Source: Nocardiopsis_B sediminis
Lineage (GTDB): Bacteria; Actinomycetota; Actinomycetes; Streptosporangiales; Streptosporangiaceae
DNA: 64,000 nt
NCBI RefSeq assembly: GCF_042650565.1
Contig: NZ_JBHSBH010000015.1
Coordinates: forward strand, 868,001 to 932,000
Direction of reading: 5' to 3'
Below, one piece after another: positions 24,523-33,448 of the stretch. Numbering within the stretch: position 1 is the stretch's first letter; every line of letters starts with the position of its first letter. Position numbers and translations under genes: made by a program. The notes under the pieces are model-generated. The model searched no databases and was not told where the DNA came from. It saw only the letters and a program-made list of their open reading frames with translations.

Positions 24523-25842
24523 ATGTCCGATCAGCGCGTGGTCCGCCCCACACCCATCAGCGGCTTCCCCGAGTGGCTGCCGGAGATCCGGTCCGTGGAG
24601 CTGCGCTGGCTGGACCATATCCGCGCGGGCTTCGAACGCTACGGGTTCGCCTCCGTCGAGACCCCGTCGGTGGAGAACCTCGACGTCCTGCTGGCCAAGG
24701 GCGAGACCTCCCAGGAGGTCTACACGCTGCACCGGTTGCAGGCCGACGCCGGCGACGACACCGACGCCCGGCTCGGGCTGCACTTCGACCTCACGGTCCC
24801 GTTCGCGCGCTATGTCGCCCAGCACTTCAACGACCTCACGTTCCCGTTCAAGCGCTACCAGATCCAGCGCGTGTGGCGGGGCGAGCGCCCGCAGGAGGGC
24901 CGGTTCCGCGAGTTCACCCAGTGCGACATCGACGTCATCAACGTCGACCGCGTGCCGCTGCACTTCGACGCCGAGCTGCCGCGGATCGTGCACGAGGTGC
25001 TGTCGGGGCTGCCCCTGCCCGCATGGACCATCAACATCAACAACCGCAAGGTGCTCCAGGGCTTCTACGAGGGCCTGGGCATCGCCGACCCGCTCGCGGT
25101 GATCCGCGCCGTCGACAAGCTGCACAAGATCGGCGACGACGGCGTGCGGGAGATCCTGACCGGGCCCGCCGGGCTCACCGCCGACCAGGCCGCCGCGTGC
25201 CTGGAGCTGGCCCGCGTCAAGGGCACCGACACCTCGGTGGTCGACGACGTCAAGCGGCTCGGGGTGTCCTCGGCGCTGCTCGACGAAGGGCTCGACGAGC
25301 TGGGCTTCGTGCTCGACTCCCTGGCCGACCTGCCGCGCGGCAGCGTGGTGGCCGACCTGTCGATCGCCCGCGGCCTCGACTACTACACCGGCACCGTCTA
25401 CGAGGCGACCTTCGACGACGACCCCGGCTACGGCAGCATCTGCGCCGGCGGCCGCTACGAGAACCTGGCCGGCCAGTTCATCCGGCGCAGCCTGCCGGGG
25501 GTGGGCATCTCCATCGGGCTGACCCGGATCTTCGCCAAGCTCGTGGCCGAGGGCCGGATCGGGGCGGGCCGGGCGTGCCCGACCGACGTGCTGGTGGTGG
25601 TCCCGGCCGCCGACCGCCGCGGCGAGGCGCTGCGCACCGCCGCCCGGCTGCGCGAGCGCGGGTTCAACACCGAGGTCTTCCACCAGGCCGCCAAGGTCGG
25701 CAAGCAGATCCAGTACGCATCGCGCAAGGGCATCCCGTTCGTCTGGTTCCCGCCCTTCGAGGACGGCCGTCCCCATGAGGTCAAGGACCTCGCCACGGGC
25801 GAGCAGGCCGAGGCCGACCCCGCGTCCTGGGCCCGCCCCTGA
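24523..25842 (+). CDS. hisS: Histidine-tRNA ligase
   Basis: The 439-residue class II synthetase charges tRNA-His with histidine. It has class II motif 2 (RVWRGERPQEGRFREFTQCDID) and the HisRS histidine-binding blocks LHFDLTVPFARY and SIARGLDYYTGTVYEA, with motif 3 as VGISIGLTRIF. The start resembles the actinobacterial TPISGFPEWLPE type rather than the RGTxDxxP start common elsewhere. The ATG at 24523 follows TAAGGAG. It stands alone between pucR and the LuxR pair. Confidence 0.95.
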   Translation: MSDQRVVRPTPISGFPEWLPEIRSVELRWLDHIRAGFERYGFASVETPSVENLDVLLAKGETSQEVYTLHRLQADAGDDTDARLGLHFDLTVPFARYVAQHFNDLTFPFKRYQIQRVWRGERPQEGRFREFTQCDIDVINVDRVPLHFDAELPRIVHEVLSGLPLPAWTININNRKVLQGFYEGLGIADPLAVIRAVDKLHKIGDDGVREILTGPAGLTADQAAACLELARVKGTDTSVVDDVKRLGVSSALLDEGLDELGFVLDSLADLPRGSVVADLSIARGLDYYTGTVYEATFDDDPGYGSICAGGRYENLAGQFIRRSLPGVGISIGLTRIFAKLVAEGRIGAGRACPTDVLVVVPAADRRGEALRTAARLRERGFNTEVFHQAAKVGKQIQYASRKGIPFVWFPPFEDGRPHEVKDLATGEQAEADPASWARP

Positions 25843-26134
25843 CCCCTGCCGCACCGCCGCGGCGCTGCGCCGCCGCCCGGTCCCGTTCCGGGCGGCGACC
25901 CCGCCGCGGCCGGCCCCGCTGACCATCGCGGACGCCCCGGAGCCGGGCCTGCGCCGGGCCGGGCGGACCGCGGGCGCGCATTGGGGTTCGGCCGGGAGCC
26001 TTGCCAGGACCGGCCATTTCGAAGACACGGCCCGCCCCACATGGAACACTTCTTGCAGGGCTCACGTCCGTGCCGGCACGCCCCCGCCGGCGCGTCCGAG
26101 CGGCTCCCGACGCGGTTGCCCAGTGAACGAGGCC

Positions 26135-28573
26135 ATGCCAGATCCTCGCCAGAACCCGCCCATGCCCGCTGACGACTTCATCGGCCGTGAACGCGACGTC
26201 ACCGATCTCTGCCGGATCGTCGGCGGCACCCGCATGGTCACGCTCACCGGAACGGGCGGCATGGGCAAGACCCGGCTGGCCCTGCGGGTCGCCGAGCGCG
26301 TCCTGCCGCGCTTCGCCGGCGGCCTCCGGTTCGTCGACCTCAGCGAGGCCGCCTCCCCCGCCCAGGTCGTGCGCGCCGTGGCGCGCTCGCTCGGGGTGCT
26401 GGAGAACGGCGACAAGCCCCCGGTCGAGGCCGTCGTCGCGGCGCTGCGCCCCCAGCGGGTCCTGCTGCTGCTCGACACCTGCGAGCGCGCCGTCGGCCCC
26501 TTGGCCGACCTGTGCCGCAGCCTGCTTACCTCCTGCCCCGGCGTGCAGATCCTGGCGACCAGCCGGCAGCCGCTGCGGGTCCCCGGCGAGTCCGTATGGC
26601 GGGTCCCCCCGCTCTCCCTCCCCCCGCCGCCGGCAGGCGGCCGCGCCTCCGCTGCGTCGCCCTACCCGGTGACGCCCGAGCAGGCGCTGCGCTTCGAGGC
26701 GGTGCGGCTGTTCACCGCGCGGGCGCAGGCGGCCCGCCCCGGCCTGGAGATCACCGCCGCGAACGCCGCCGACATCGCCGAGATCTGCCGCATGCTCGAC
26801 GGCGTCCCGTTGGCGATCGAGCTCGCGGCGGCCCGCGCGCGGGTGCTCTCGGTGCAGCAGATCCTGCGCCGGCTTGACGACCGGTTCCTGCTGCTGGTGA
26901 CGGCCGGGAACGAGCTGCCGCCGCGCCAGCGCACCCTGCGCGCCGTGCTGGAGTGGAGCCACGACCTGCTCACCCACCCCGAACAGGTGCTGCTGCGCCG
27001 GCTCACCGTGTTCGGCACCTGGAACCTGGAGCAGGCCGAGACCGTGTGCGGGCACGACGGCATCGACCCCGGGGACGTGCTGGAGCTGGTCTCCTCGCTG
27101 ATCGACAAGTCGCTGATCGTGCTCGACACCGAGGTCGACGGCACCGCCCACTACCGGCTGCCCGACTCCGTGCGCGCCTACGCCGCCGAGCGGCTGGCGG
27201 CGGCGGGCGAGGAGGAGACCGCCTGGCGGCGCTGCCTGGACGCCCTCGTGGCCTCCGCCGAGGACATGGCGGCGGCGGGATCGGGCCGGCTGGCGTGGGA
27301 GGAGCGGCTGCGCCACCTGCGCCGGCTCGACCACCAGCGCGAGGACACCGCCCGCCTGCTGGAGTGGGCCCTGGAGCAGGGCCGCGCCGAGGAAGGGCTG
27401 CGCCTGTGCGTGGCGCTGCGCCCCTACTGGTTCGTCCGGGGGCTGTTCACCGACGGCAGCCACTACCTGCGGCGGCTGCTGGCCGTCGCGCCGCCGTCGT
27501 CGCTCGATCCCGTCCGGGCCCGCGCGCTGGCCGTCCACGCCGAACTGTGCCTCGACATCGAGGGGGCGGGCGCGGCTGCGGCGCTGGCCCGCTCGGCCCT
27601 GGGCATGGCGCAGGCCTGCGGCGACACCGCAGCGGAGGCGATCGCGCTGAGCGCCCTGGCCGACGCCGCGCTGCGCGCGGGCGAGACCGGCGCCTGCGAG
27701 GAGCATGCGCGCCGCGCCCTGGACGCCTCCGGCGCGGCCGGCGACCACCTCAGCGCGGTCGCGGCCCTGGGCACGCTGGGCCGGCTGGCCCGGCGCAGCG
27801 GGAACGCGGCGGCGGCCGAGGCCTACCTGACCCGCAGCGCCGAGGTGGCCGAGGAGGTCGGCGACCGCTGGTGCACGGCGCGCTGCCTGAACGGGCTGGG
27901 CGTGCTCGCCACACAGCTCGGCGACCTCGAAGGCGCCCGCCGCCGGCTCGACGAGGCGCTGCGCATCTTCGCGGAGATGGACGTCGCGCCCGAGACCGCC
28001 CGGTCCACCGCCGCTCTCGGCTACCTGGACCTCGCGCGGGGCGACATCTCCGGTGCCCGCCGCCGCTTCTCGGGCTGCCTGCGCGCCGGAGTGGCGTCGG
28101 GCCGCCGGGGGGCGGTCGCGCGGTCGATGGAGGCCCTGGCCGAGCTGGCGCTGGCCGAGGAGCAGCCCGAGCGCGCCGCCTCGCTCGCCGGCGTCGCCGC
28201 ACAGCTCTACACGGCCCTGGGCCAGCCTGCGCCGCACGCCACGCGCCTCTACGACGCCGCCCGGCAGGACCTGACCAGTGACGCCGCGGAGAAGTCGTGG
28301 CGGGCCTGGCGGATGCTCCCGCGGGAGCAGGCCGTGGAGCGCGCCCTGGACTTCCCCACACCGCGCCGCGCGCTGCCGTCGCTGCTCACCCCGCGGGAGA
28401 AGGAGATCGCCGCGCTCGTGGGCGAGGGCATGTCCAACCGGCAGATCGCCGAGCACCTCACGATCAGCCAGGCGACCGCCGCGCGGCACATCGCCAACAT
28501 CTTCCGCAAGCTCCTCATCACCTCGCGCACCCAGCTCGCCGAATGGGCGGGCCGCCACGGCATCGGCGGCTGA
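26135..28573 (+). CDS. ATPase-LuxR transcriptional regulator, copy 1
   Basis: A large regulator of about 812 residues: N-terminal NB-ARC/AAA-like ATPase (FIGRERDV; Walker A GTGGMGKTRLAL; LLLLDTCERA), a winged region (PDSVRAYAAERL), TPR-like helices in the second half, and a C-terminal LuxR helix-turn-helix (LTPREKEIAALVGEGMSNRQIAEHL...). This is the AfsR-related LuxR family that couples ATP binding to promoter activation. The start is uncertain: ATG at 26135, with GTG 26123 and ATG 26162 as alternatives, none with a strong ribosome site. It is paralogous to the next gene, indicating a tandem duplication. Confidence 0.88.
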   Translation: MPDPRQNPPMPADDFIGRERDVTDLCRIVGGTRMVTLTGTGGMGKTRLALRVAERVLPRFAGGLRFVDLSEAASPAQVVRAVARSLGVLENGDKPPVEAVVAALRPQRVLLLLDTCERAVGPLADLCRSLLTSCPGVQILATSRQPLRVPGESVWRVPPLSLPPPPAGGRASAASPYPVTPEQALRFEAVRLFTARAQAARPGLEITAANAADIAEICRMLDGVPLAIELAAARARVLSVQQILRRLDDRFLLLVTAGNELPPRQRTLRAVLEWSHDLLTHPEQVLLRRLTVFGTWNLEQAETVCGHDGIDPGDVLELVSSLIDKSLIVLDTEVDGTAHYRLPDSVRAYAAERLAAAGEEETAWRRCLDALVASAEDMAAAGSGRLAWEERLRHLRRLDHQREDTARLLEWALEQGRAEEGLRLCVALRPYWFVRGLFTDGSHYLRRLLAVAPPSSLDPVRARALAVHAELCLDIEGAGAAAALARSALGMAQACGDTAAEAIALSALADAALRAGETGACEEHARRALDASGAAGDHLSAVAALGTLGRLARRSGNAAAAEAYLTRSAEVAEEVGDRWCTARCLNGLGVLATQLGDLEGARRRLDEALRIFAEMDVAPETARSTAALGYLDLARGDISGARRRFSGCLRAGVASGRRGAVARSMEALAELALAEEQPERAASLAGVAAQLYTALGQPAPHATRLYDAARQDLTSDAAEKSWRAWRMLPREQAVERALDFPTPRRALPSLLTPREKEIAALVGEGMSNRQIAEHLTISQATAARHIANIFRKLLITSRTQLAEWAGRHGIGG

Positions 28574-28848
28574 ACACGTGGCGGGAGCGCTTCCGTTCAG
28601 CGGGCGCGGCCGCCCGTCCTCACCGCGGCGCCATACGCCCCTTCCCCCGCCGGGCAGGGCCCGCGGCACCGGCCGCCGGGTTTCCGACATAGCGGGGAGA
28701 TTCCCTGGTATCGCTTGCGCACGGCCGATGCAGCTACTAAGACAGAAGCTCTAGGCACGCGCACGCACCGTCCCTCCGACCACCGCCGAACGCTCTTACC
28801 CCCAGGCAAGGTGAGAGCGGCCCCCTACTGCCTACTCGCGTGAAGGCC

Positions 28849-31284
28849 ATGGCACCTCAGACCGCGCCCGCGCGGCAGAACCTCCCTGCGGACTCCGACA
28901 GTTTCATCGGCCGAGAACGCGATCTCAGCGATCTGCTACGGCTGCTCGACACCGACCGCGTGGTCACCCTGTGCGGTACGGGCGGGATGGGCAAGACCCG
29001 GCTCGCGCTGCGCGTGGCCGCGCACGCCGCCGCCTCGTTCCCCGACGGTGTGTGGCTGGCGGCCCTCGCCGAGGCCTCGACCCAATGGGAGGTCACCTCC
29101 CGGATCGCCGCGGCGCTCGCCGTCGCGGAGGAGCCCGGGCGCGACCTCATCGAAACGCTCTGCGATTCCCTGAGCGGCCGCCGGCTGCTGCTGGTGCTCG
29201 ACTCCTGCGACCGCGCGGCCGCGCACGTGGCCGCGGTGGGCCGCATCCTGACCCGGCACTGCCCCGAGATCTCGCTGCTGCTGACGGCGGCCGAGCCGGT
29301 CGGGGCCGACGGCGAATCCGTCCGGCGGGTCCCTCCGCTGTCGCTGCCGCGGTCCGACGACGGCGGCGGTCCTGCGGGCGGCGAGGCGGTACGGCTGTTC
29401 CTGGACCGTGCCGGGAGAGCCGCGCCCGCCCGCATCGGCGACGCCGACCTGCCCGCGGTCGCCGAGATCTGCCGCCTCGTCGAGGGCAACCCCCTCGCCA
29501 TCGAGCTGGCCGCCGCCTGGACCGGGCGCCTCGCGCCGGCCCTGATCGCCGAGGGCCTCGCCGAGCGCCTGGCGCCGGAGGCGGCCGGCCCCGGGCCCCG
29601 GCCGCCCGTGGTGGACACGGTGCTGGACTGGAGCCACGGCCTGCTCAGCGAGCCCGAGCGCGTGCTCCTGCGCCGGCTGGCGGTGTTCCCCGACTGGGAC
29701 CTGGAGCTGGCCGAGCGCGTGTGCTCCGGCCGCCGCCTGCGCGATACCGCCGTCCTCGATCTGCTGTCGGCCCTGGTCGAGCGGTCGCTGGTCGGGCTCA
29801 CCGGCGAGCACCGCGGCCGGGTCCGCTACCGGCTGCCCGGACCGGTGCGGCGCTTCGCCGCCGAGCGGCTGGCCGAATCCGGCGAGCAGGACCCCGTGCA
29901 CGAGCGCCACTGCGAGCAGATGGCGCTGATCGTCGAGGAACTCGGTCGCGCGTCGGTCATCGGCCGTGCCATGCCCTGGCAGGAGCGGTTCGGCAACTGG
30001 GAGCGGGTGATCGCCGAATACGACAACATCCGCGCCGCCCTGCATTGGGCCGTGTCCGCGCGGCGGGTGCGCAACGGCCTGCGCATGTGCGTGGGGCTGC
30101 GGCCCTTTTGGGTGACCGGCTACCACTTCTCCGAAGGGGAGCGCTGGAGCGGGCTGTTCCTGGACATGCCCGGCGGCCCGGCCCTGCTGCGCGGCCGGGC
30201 CCTGGTCGGCCGCAGCGAACTGGCCTGGGCACGCCACGACCTCGGCCCGGCGGTGCGCCTAGCCGAGGAGGGCATGCGCATCGGCCGCGAGAACGGCGAC
30301 AACGACCCGGTGGTGCGGGCGCTGAACCTGCTGTCGATGATCGACCTGCGGGTCGGCGCGCACGACCGGGCCGAGGAGCGCCTCGCCGAGACCCTGAAGA
30401 TGGCGCGCGACTCCGGCGACCTGTGGAACGAGGCCATGGCGCTGGGCTCGCAGGGCAGCCTGGCCGCGCGCCAGGGCGACCCGGCGACGGCCGATACCCG
30501 CTACAAGAACGCGCTGATGATCCTGCGGGGCATGGACCACCGGTGGGGCGTGGGCATCACGCTGATCGCCCGCGGCGCCGTCGCGGAGGACCAGGGCGAC
30601 CTCCTCGCCGCCGACCACTCCTACCGCCAGGCGATGGACATCCAGCGTGACATCGGCGCGGCACCGGAACTCGCGCGCTGCCTGGCGGGCGTGGGCCGCG
30701 TCGCCCACGGGCTGGGCGCCACCGGCCAGGCGTTCGACTACCTGAGCGAAGCGCTGATGCTCAGCCACTCCACGGGCCAGCGCATCGGTGTGTCCGACGC
30801 ACTGGCGTCCATCGCCCGGGTGGCGGCCGCCCAAGGGCTGGAGCACGACGCCTTCCGGCTCGCGGGGGCGGCGGTCACGTTCCGCGAGGGGACCGGCCTG
30901 CCGCCGTCCAGGCGGCCGTGGCCGCTGCCCGAGGGGACCGGCGAGCCGGGCCCCGGGCTGGTCGCGTGCTGGGACGAGGGCCGCGCCCTGAGCGTCGACG
31001 CCGCGGTGGCGCTGGCGCTGGGCGTGGCCGACACCGCCCGGTCGCCGCGGCCGCGCCCGCCGGCGCCGCGCCTGGCCGAGCCGCCGAGGAAGGCGCTGAC
31101 CCCCCGCGAGCACGAGATCGCCGGTCTGGTGGGCGAGCAGCTGTCCAATCGCGCGATCTCCGAACGGCTGTTCGTTGCGCCCGCCACCGTGGCCCGGCAC
31201 ATCGCGAACATCAACCGCAAAATGGGGTTCAACTCACGCAAGCAGATCGCCGCGTGGGTGAGTCAGCACGACGGCGCTGTGTGA
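28849..31284 (+). CDS. ATPase-LuxR transcriptional regulator, copy 2
   Basis: A protein of about 811 residues with the same architecture as its left neighbour: FIGRERDL, Walker A GTGGMGKTRLAL, LLLVLDSCDRA, a helical repeat region and a C-terminal LuxR domain (LTPREHEIAGLVGEQLSNRAISERLFVAPATVARHI). The two share motifs throughout but have diverged widely, so the duplication is old. I used the ATG at 28849, just after GTGAAGG; the in-frame GTG at 28840 is an alternative. The 275-bp spacer before it is long enough for its own promoter. Targets are unknown, with the adjacent adenylation-like fragment a possible one. Confidence 0.88.
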   Translation: MAPQTAPARQNLPADSDSFIGRERDLSDLLRLLDTDRVVTLCGTGGMGKTRLALRVAAHAAASFPDGVWLAALAEASTQWEVTSRIAAALAVAEEPGRDLIETLCDSLSGRRLLLVLDSCDRAAAHVAAVGRILTRHCPEISLLLTAAEPVGADGESVRRVPPLSLPRSDDGGGPAGGEAVRLFLDRAGRAAPARIGDADLPAVAEICRLVEGNPLAIELAAAWTGRLAPALIAEGLAERLAPEAAGPGPRPPVVDTVLDWSHGLLSEPERVLLRRLAVFPDWDLELAERVCSGRRLRDTAVLDLLSALVERSLVGLTGEHRGRVRYRLPGPVRRFAAERLAESGEQDPVHERHCEQMALIVEELGRASVIGRAMPWQERFGNWERVIAEYDNIRAALHWAVSARRVRNGLRMCVGLRPFWVTGYHFSEGERWSGLFLDMPGGPALLRGRALVGRSELAWARHDLGPAVRLAEEGMRIGRENGDNDPVVRALNLLSMIDLRVGAHDRAEERLAETLKMARDSGDLWNEAMALGSQGSLAARQGDPATADTRYKNALMILRGMDHRWGVGITLIARGAVAEDQGDLLAADHSYRQAMDIQRDIGAAPELARCLAGVGRVAHGLGATGQAFDYLSEALMLSHSTGQRIGVSDALASIARVAAAQGLEHDAFRLAGAAVTFREGTGLPPSRRPWPLPEGTGEPGPGLVACWDEGRALSVDAAVALALGVADTARSPRPRPPAPRLAEPPRKALTPREHEIAGLVGEQLSNRAISERLFVAPATVARHIANINRKMGFNSRKQIAAWVSQHDGAV

Positions 31285-31721
31285 CCCCTCTCTGACCTGC
31301 AACAACTCGGGCCTACATAGAGAGGTCCAATATTTACATATGCAGCTGCACACGTGGATGCATGTGCAGAAGCTCGGGAAAACGCTAGTGTCATCGGCAT
31401 GGGACCGCACGCAGGTTCCGGCGCCGATACGGCGGCGGAATCGGTGCGTCCCTGGCGTCCGGAGGGTCACCTCCGGGCGGCCGCGGATTCGGCGGGGGCC
31501 GGCCGGCACCATGTGCCATCCGGCGCGCCCGCTCCGCGTTCCACGGGGGCGGCGGAGCGGACGGCCCTGCCGCGTCAACGGCACCGCTGGAGATCCGTGG
31601 CCCCGGGTGCGCTTTGAGGGGAGGCATCCGGGATCCGCGGAACGGCGCCACCGGGCTCGCCACGTGGAGGGGGCGTGACGAGCCCGGCAGGCGATCATCC
31701 GATGCGACCTGGGGGCACCTC
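31285..31721. other. Intergenic region before the adenylation-like gene
   Basis: This 437-bp stretch starts AT-rich and contains an operator-like dyad (31346-31369). A short open frame at 31399-31617 lacks a ribosome site and similarity I recognise, so I do not call it. Confidence 0.4.
31346..31369. promoter_or_regulatory. Inverted repeat CTGCACA-N10-TGTGCAG
   Basis: Perfect 7-bp arms at 31346-31352 and 31363-31369 lie in a locally AT-rich patch 61 bp after the second LuxR regulator. The size suits a dimeric regulator. Which neighbouring gene it serves is unclear. Confidence 0.4.
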
Positions 31722-32582
31722 ATGACGGTCGACCGACGATCCGGAGCGCCGGTTCCGCGGGTCGTCCCGGGCGACGGCGGCGTCCCGGTGGGGTCGCTGA
31801 CCGGCGGGCTGCTCGACCGGCTGCGCCGCCGGGGCGGGCACGCGACCGTCACCGGCCACCGCGGCCGGGGGACCGACGCCGTCACGTTCGCCGGCACCAT
31901 CGAGCGCGCCGCCGCGGGGCTGAGCCGCCGCGGCATGTGCCCCGACGACGTCGTGGGCGTTCTGGCACCGGTGTCCCCCGAGCGGCTGACCGCCGTCTAC
32001 ACGGTCCTGGCCGTGGGCGGGGTGGCGCTGCCGCTGGAGCTGACCTCCGACCTCGAAACCCTGATCTCGCTGCTCACCACGGTCGACGTGCGGATGATCC
32101 TGGTGGCCGCCCCGCTCGCCGGGATCGCCCTGGAGCTGGCCGACCGCTCCCGCGTCCGGCAGGTGATCGCCTTCGGCCAGGCGCCCGAGACCACCCCGTT
32201 CGGGGAGCTCCTGCTGCCCAGCCCCGACGGCAGCGGCTACGACCCCGCGCGCGGGCTCTTCGACAACGGCGTGATGACCTACGAGGTGGGCCCCGGCGGC
32301 CTGCTCACCACCCTGCACGCCCACGCCGACCTGCTGGCGCGGTTCCGGCGGATGGCCGATGAGCTGGAGCCCTCGGCCGACGACACCGTGGCGGTCGACG
32401 CCGGGATGCCGGAGCCCGACCGGGCCGCCCTGGCCGCGGCCGCTCTGTGGCACGGCGCGTCGGTGGTCACCGCACCCGGCGACTGCGAGGCGGATGTCCG
32501 CCGCGACCTGGCCGCGTTCCGCGTCACGGTGCACCGGACGAGCCGGACCGGCTGGACGGGCCGGAGCGGCCGGAACGCGTAG
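31722..32582 (+). CDS. Stand-alone degenerate AMP-binding (ANL) N-terminal domain
   Basis: A 286-residue protein similar to the first part of acyl-CoA ligases/adenylation domains (TFAGTIERAAAGLSRRGMCPDDVVGVLAPVSPERLTAVYTVLAVGGVALPL in overlapping pieces). Where the family has its Thr/Ser/Gly-rich ATP loop (TSGTTGxPKGV), this protein has TYEVGPGGLLTTLHAHADL (about 186-204), so the P-loop is gone. The rest of the N-domain and the entire C-terminal domain are missing, yet the frame is intact with normal codon use. The ATG at 31722 follows CTGGGGG. It is likely a non-catalytic binding protein or a decaying remnant. Confidence 0.7.
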   Translation: MTVDRRSGAPVPRVVPGDGGVPVGSLTGGLLDRLRRRGGHATVTGHRGRGTDAVTFAGTIERAAAGLSRRGMCPDDVVGVLAPVSPERLTAVYTVLAVGGVALPLELTSDLETLISLLTTVDVRMILVAAPLAGIALELADRSRVRQVIAFGQAPETTPFGELLLPSPDGSGYDPARGLFDNGVMTYEVGPGGLLTTLHAHADLLARFRRMADELEPSADDTVAVDAGMPEPDRAALAAAALWHGASVVTAPGDCEADVRRDLAAFRVTVHRTSRTGWTGRSGRNA

Positions 32583-32585
32583 CCG

Positions 32586-33101
32586 TCAGGATCCTTCGGG
32601 CGGCGGCGGGGGGACGTCGATCTCGAACCAGGCCACGTGCGTGCTGTCGGTCCAGTACTCCCCGCTGCGGGTCGTGCAGCTCTCGATGATGAGCTTGCCG
32701 CGGCCGTAGTCCCCGTTGCCCTCGCGCAGGGAGTCGGGGCCCGACGCGCCGTCGGAGCGCTTCTCGCCCTGGTCGGCCACTGCCACCCGGACGCGTTCGC
32801 GGCCCGAGCGGATGAACAGCGTCATGACGCCGCCGACCTGGCCCGAGCGGGAGTGCAGCAGGGCGTTGGTGGCCAGCTCGCTGGCGGCGAGTTCGGCGTC
32901 GTCGAGGGTGGCGTGGGGCGGGCGCGAGCGCTCCAGGAACTCCCGCACGCGCGCGCGGATCGAGCGCACGGCGGTCAGGTTGCCGACACAGCTCCAGACG
33001 GTGTGGTCGGTGGCGTCCTCGGCGGGCTCGCTCGCCTCGAGGTCGGGCGCGTCGAAGGGGTCGGCAGCGGCGTATTCCTGGAGTCGCTGCGAATCGCTCA
33101 T
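32586..33101 (-). CDS. Anti-sigma-type serine kinase/ATP-binding protein
   Basis: A 171-residue HATPase_c_2 protein like the RsbW-type regulators abundant in actinobacteria. The N box is ELATNALLHS and the glycine motif GRGKLII. Such proteins bind sigma factors or anti-sigma antagonists and may phosphorylate the latter. A Pro-rich tail ends the protein. I chose the ATG at 33101, preceded by GGGGAG; an ATG at 33119 is possible. It overlaps no neighbour, and no antagonist gene is adjacent. It converges with the adenylation-like gene 3 bp away. Confidence 0.85.
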   Translation of the reverse strand: MSDSQRLQEYAAADPFDAPDLEASEPAEDATDHTVWSCVGNLTAVRSIRARVREFLERSRPPHATLDDAELAASELATNALLHSRSGQVGGVMTLFIRSGRERVRVAVADQGEKRSDGASGPDSLREGNGDYGRGKLIIESCTTRSGEYWTDSTHVAWFEIDVPPPPPEGS

Positions 33102-33448
33102 CCCCGTCTCACTCCCCATCACCACCGGGCGGTAGCCGACGGCCTCACCTTAGACAACGGCGCACCATGACCAGGACAGCACACCGCACCCCGGTAGTTC
33201 TCGGATACCCCACAAAACGCGGCCATGTGTCCGATCGCGATACGACAAAGGATTCCACCCGGAGTCACCGATTACCACTGTGACCTGGCCTTTCATAGGG
33301 AGGGCCGAATCCGGGCCCCGGGGGGCGCCGGATGCGCGTGCGGCCCCGCGCGCCGCCACCGGGCGGCCAGGACACGATCAGGTGAAAAGAGTGACACGAA
33401 GGGCGCAACGACGACGGTGACCGTTTCCCCGCGCGCCTCCGGGCCGGC
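33102..33448. other. Intergenic region, 347 bp
   Basis: The left part must carry the promoter of the anti-sigma-type gene. The right part lies downstream of the peptide-ABC ATPase gene. I see no gene, no strong hairpin and no repeat here. Confidence 0.4.

Noticed and set aside
31399..31617. Short open frame before the adenylation-like gene
   Set aside because: No ribosome site, no similarity recognised and overlapping alternative frames; evidence is too thin for a gene call.
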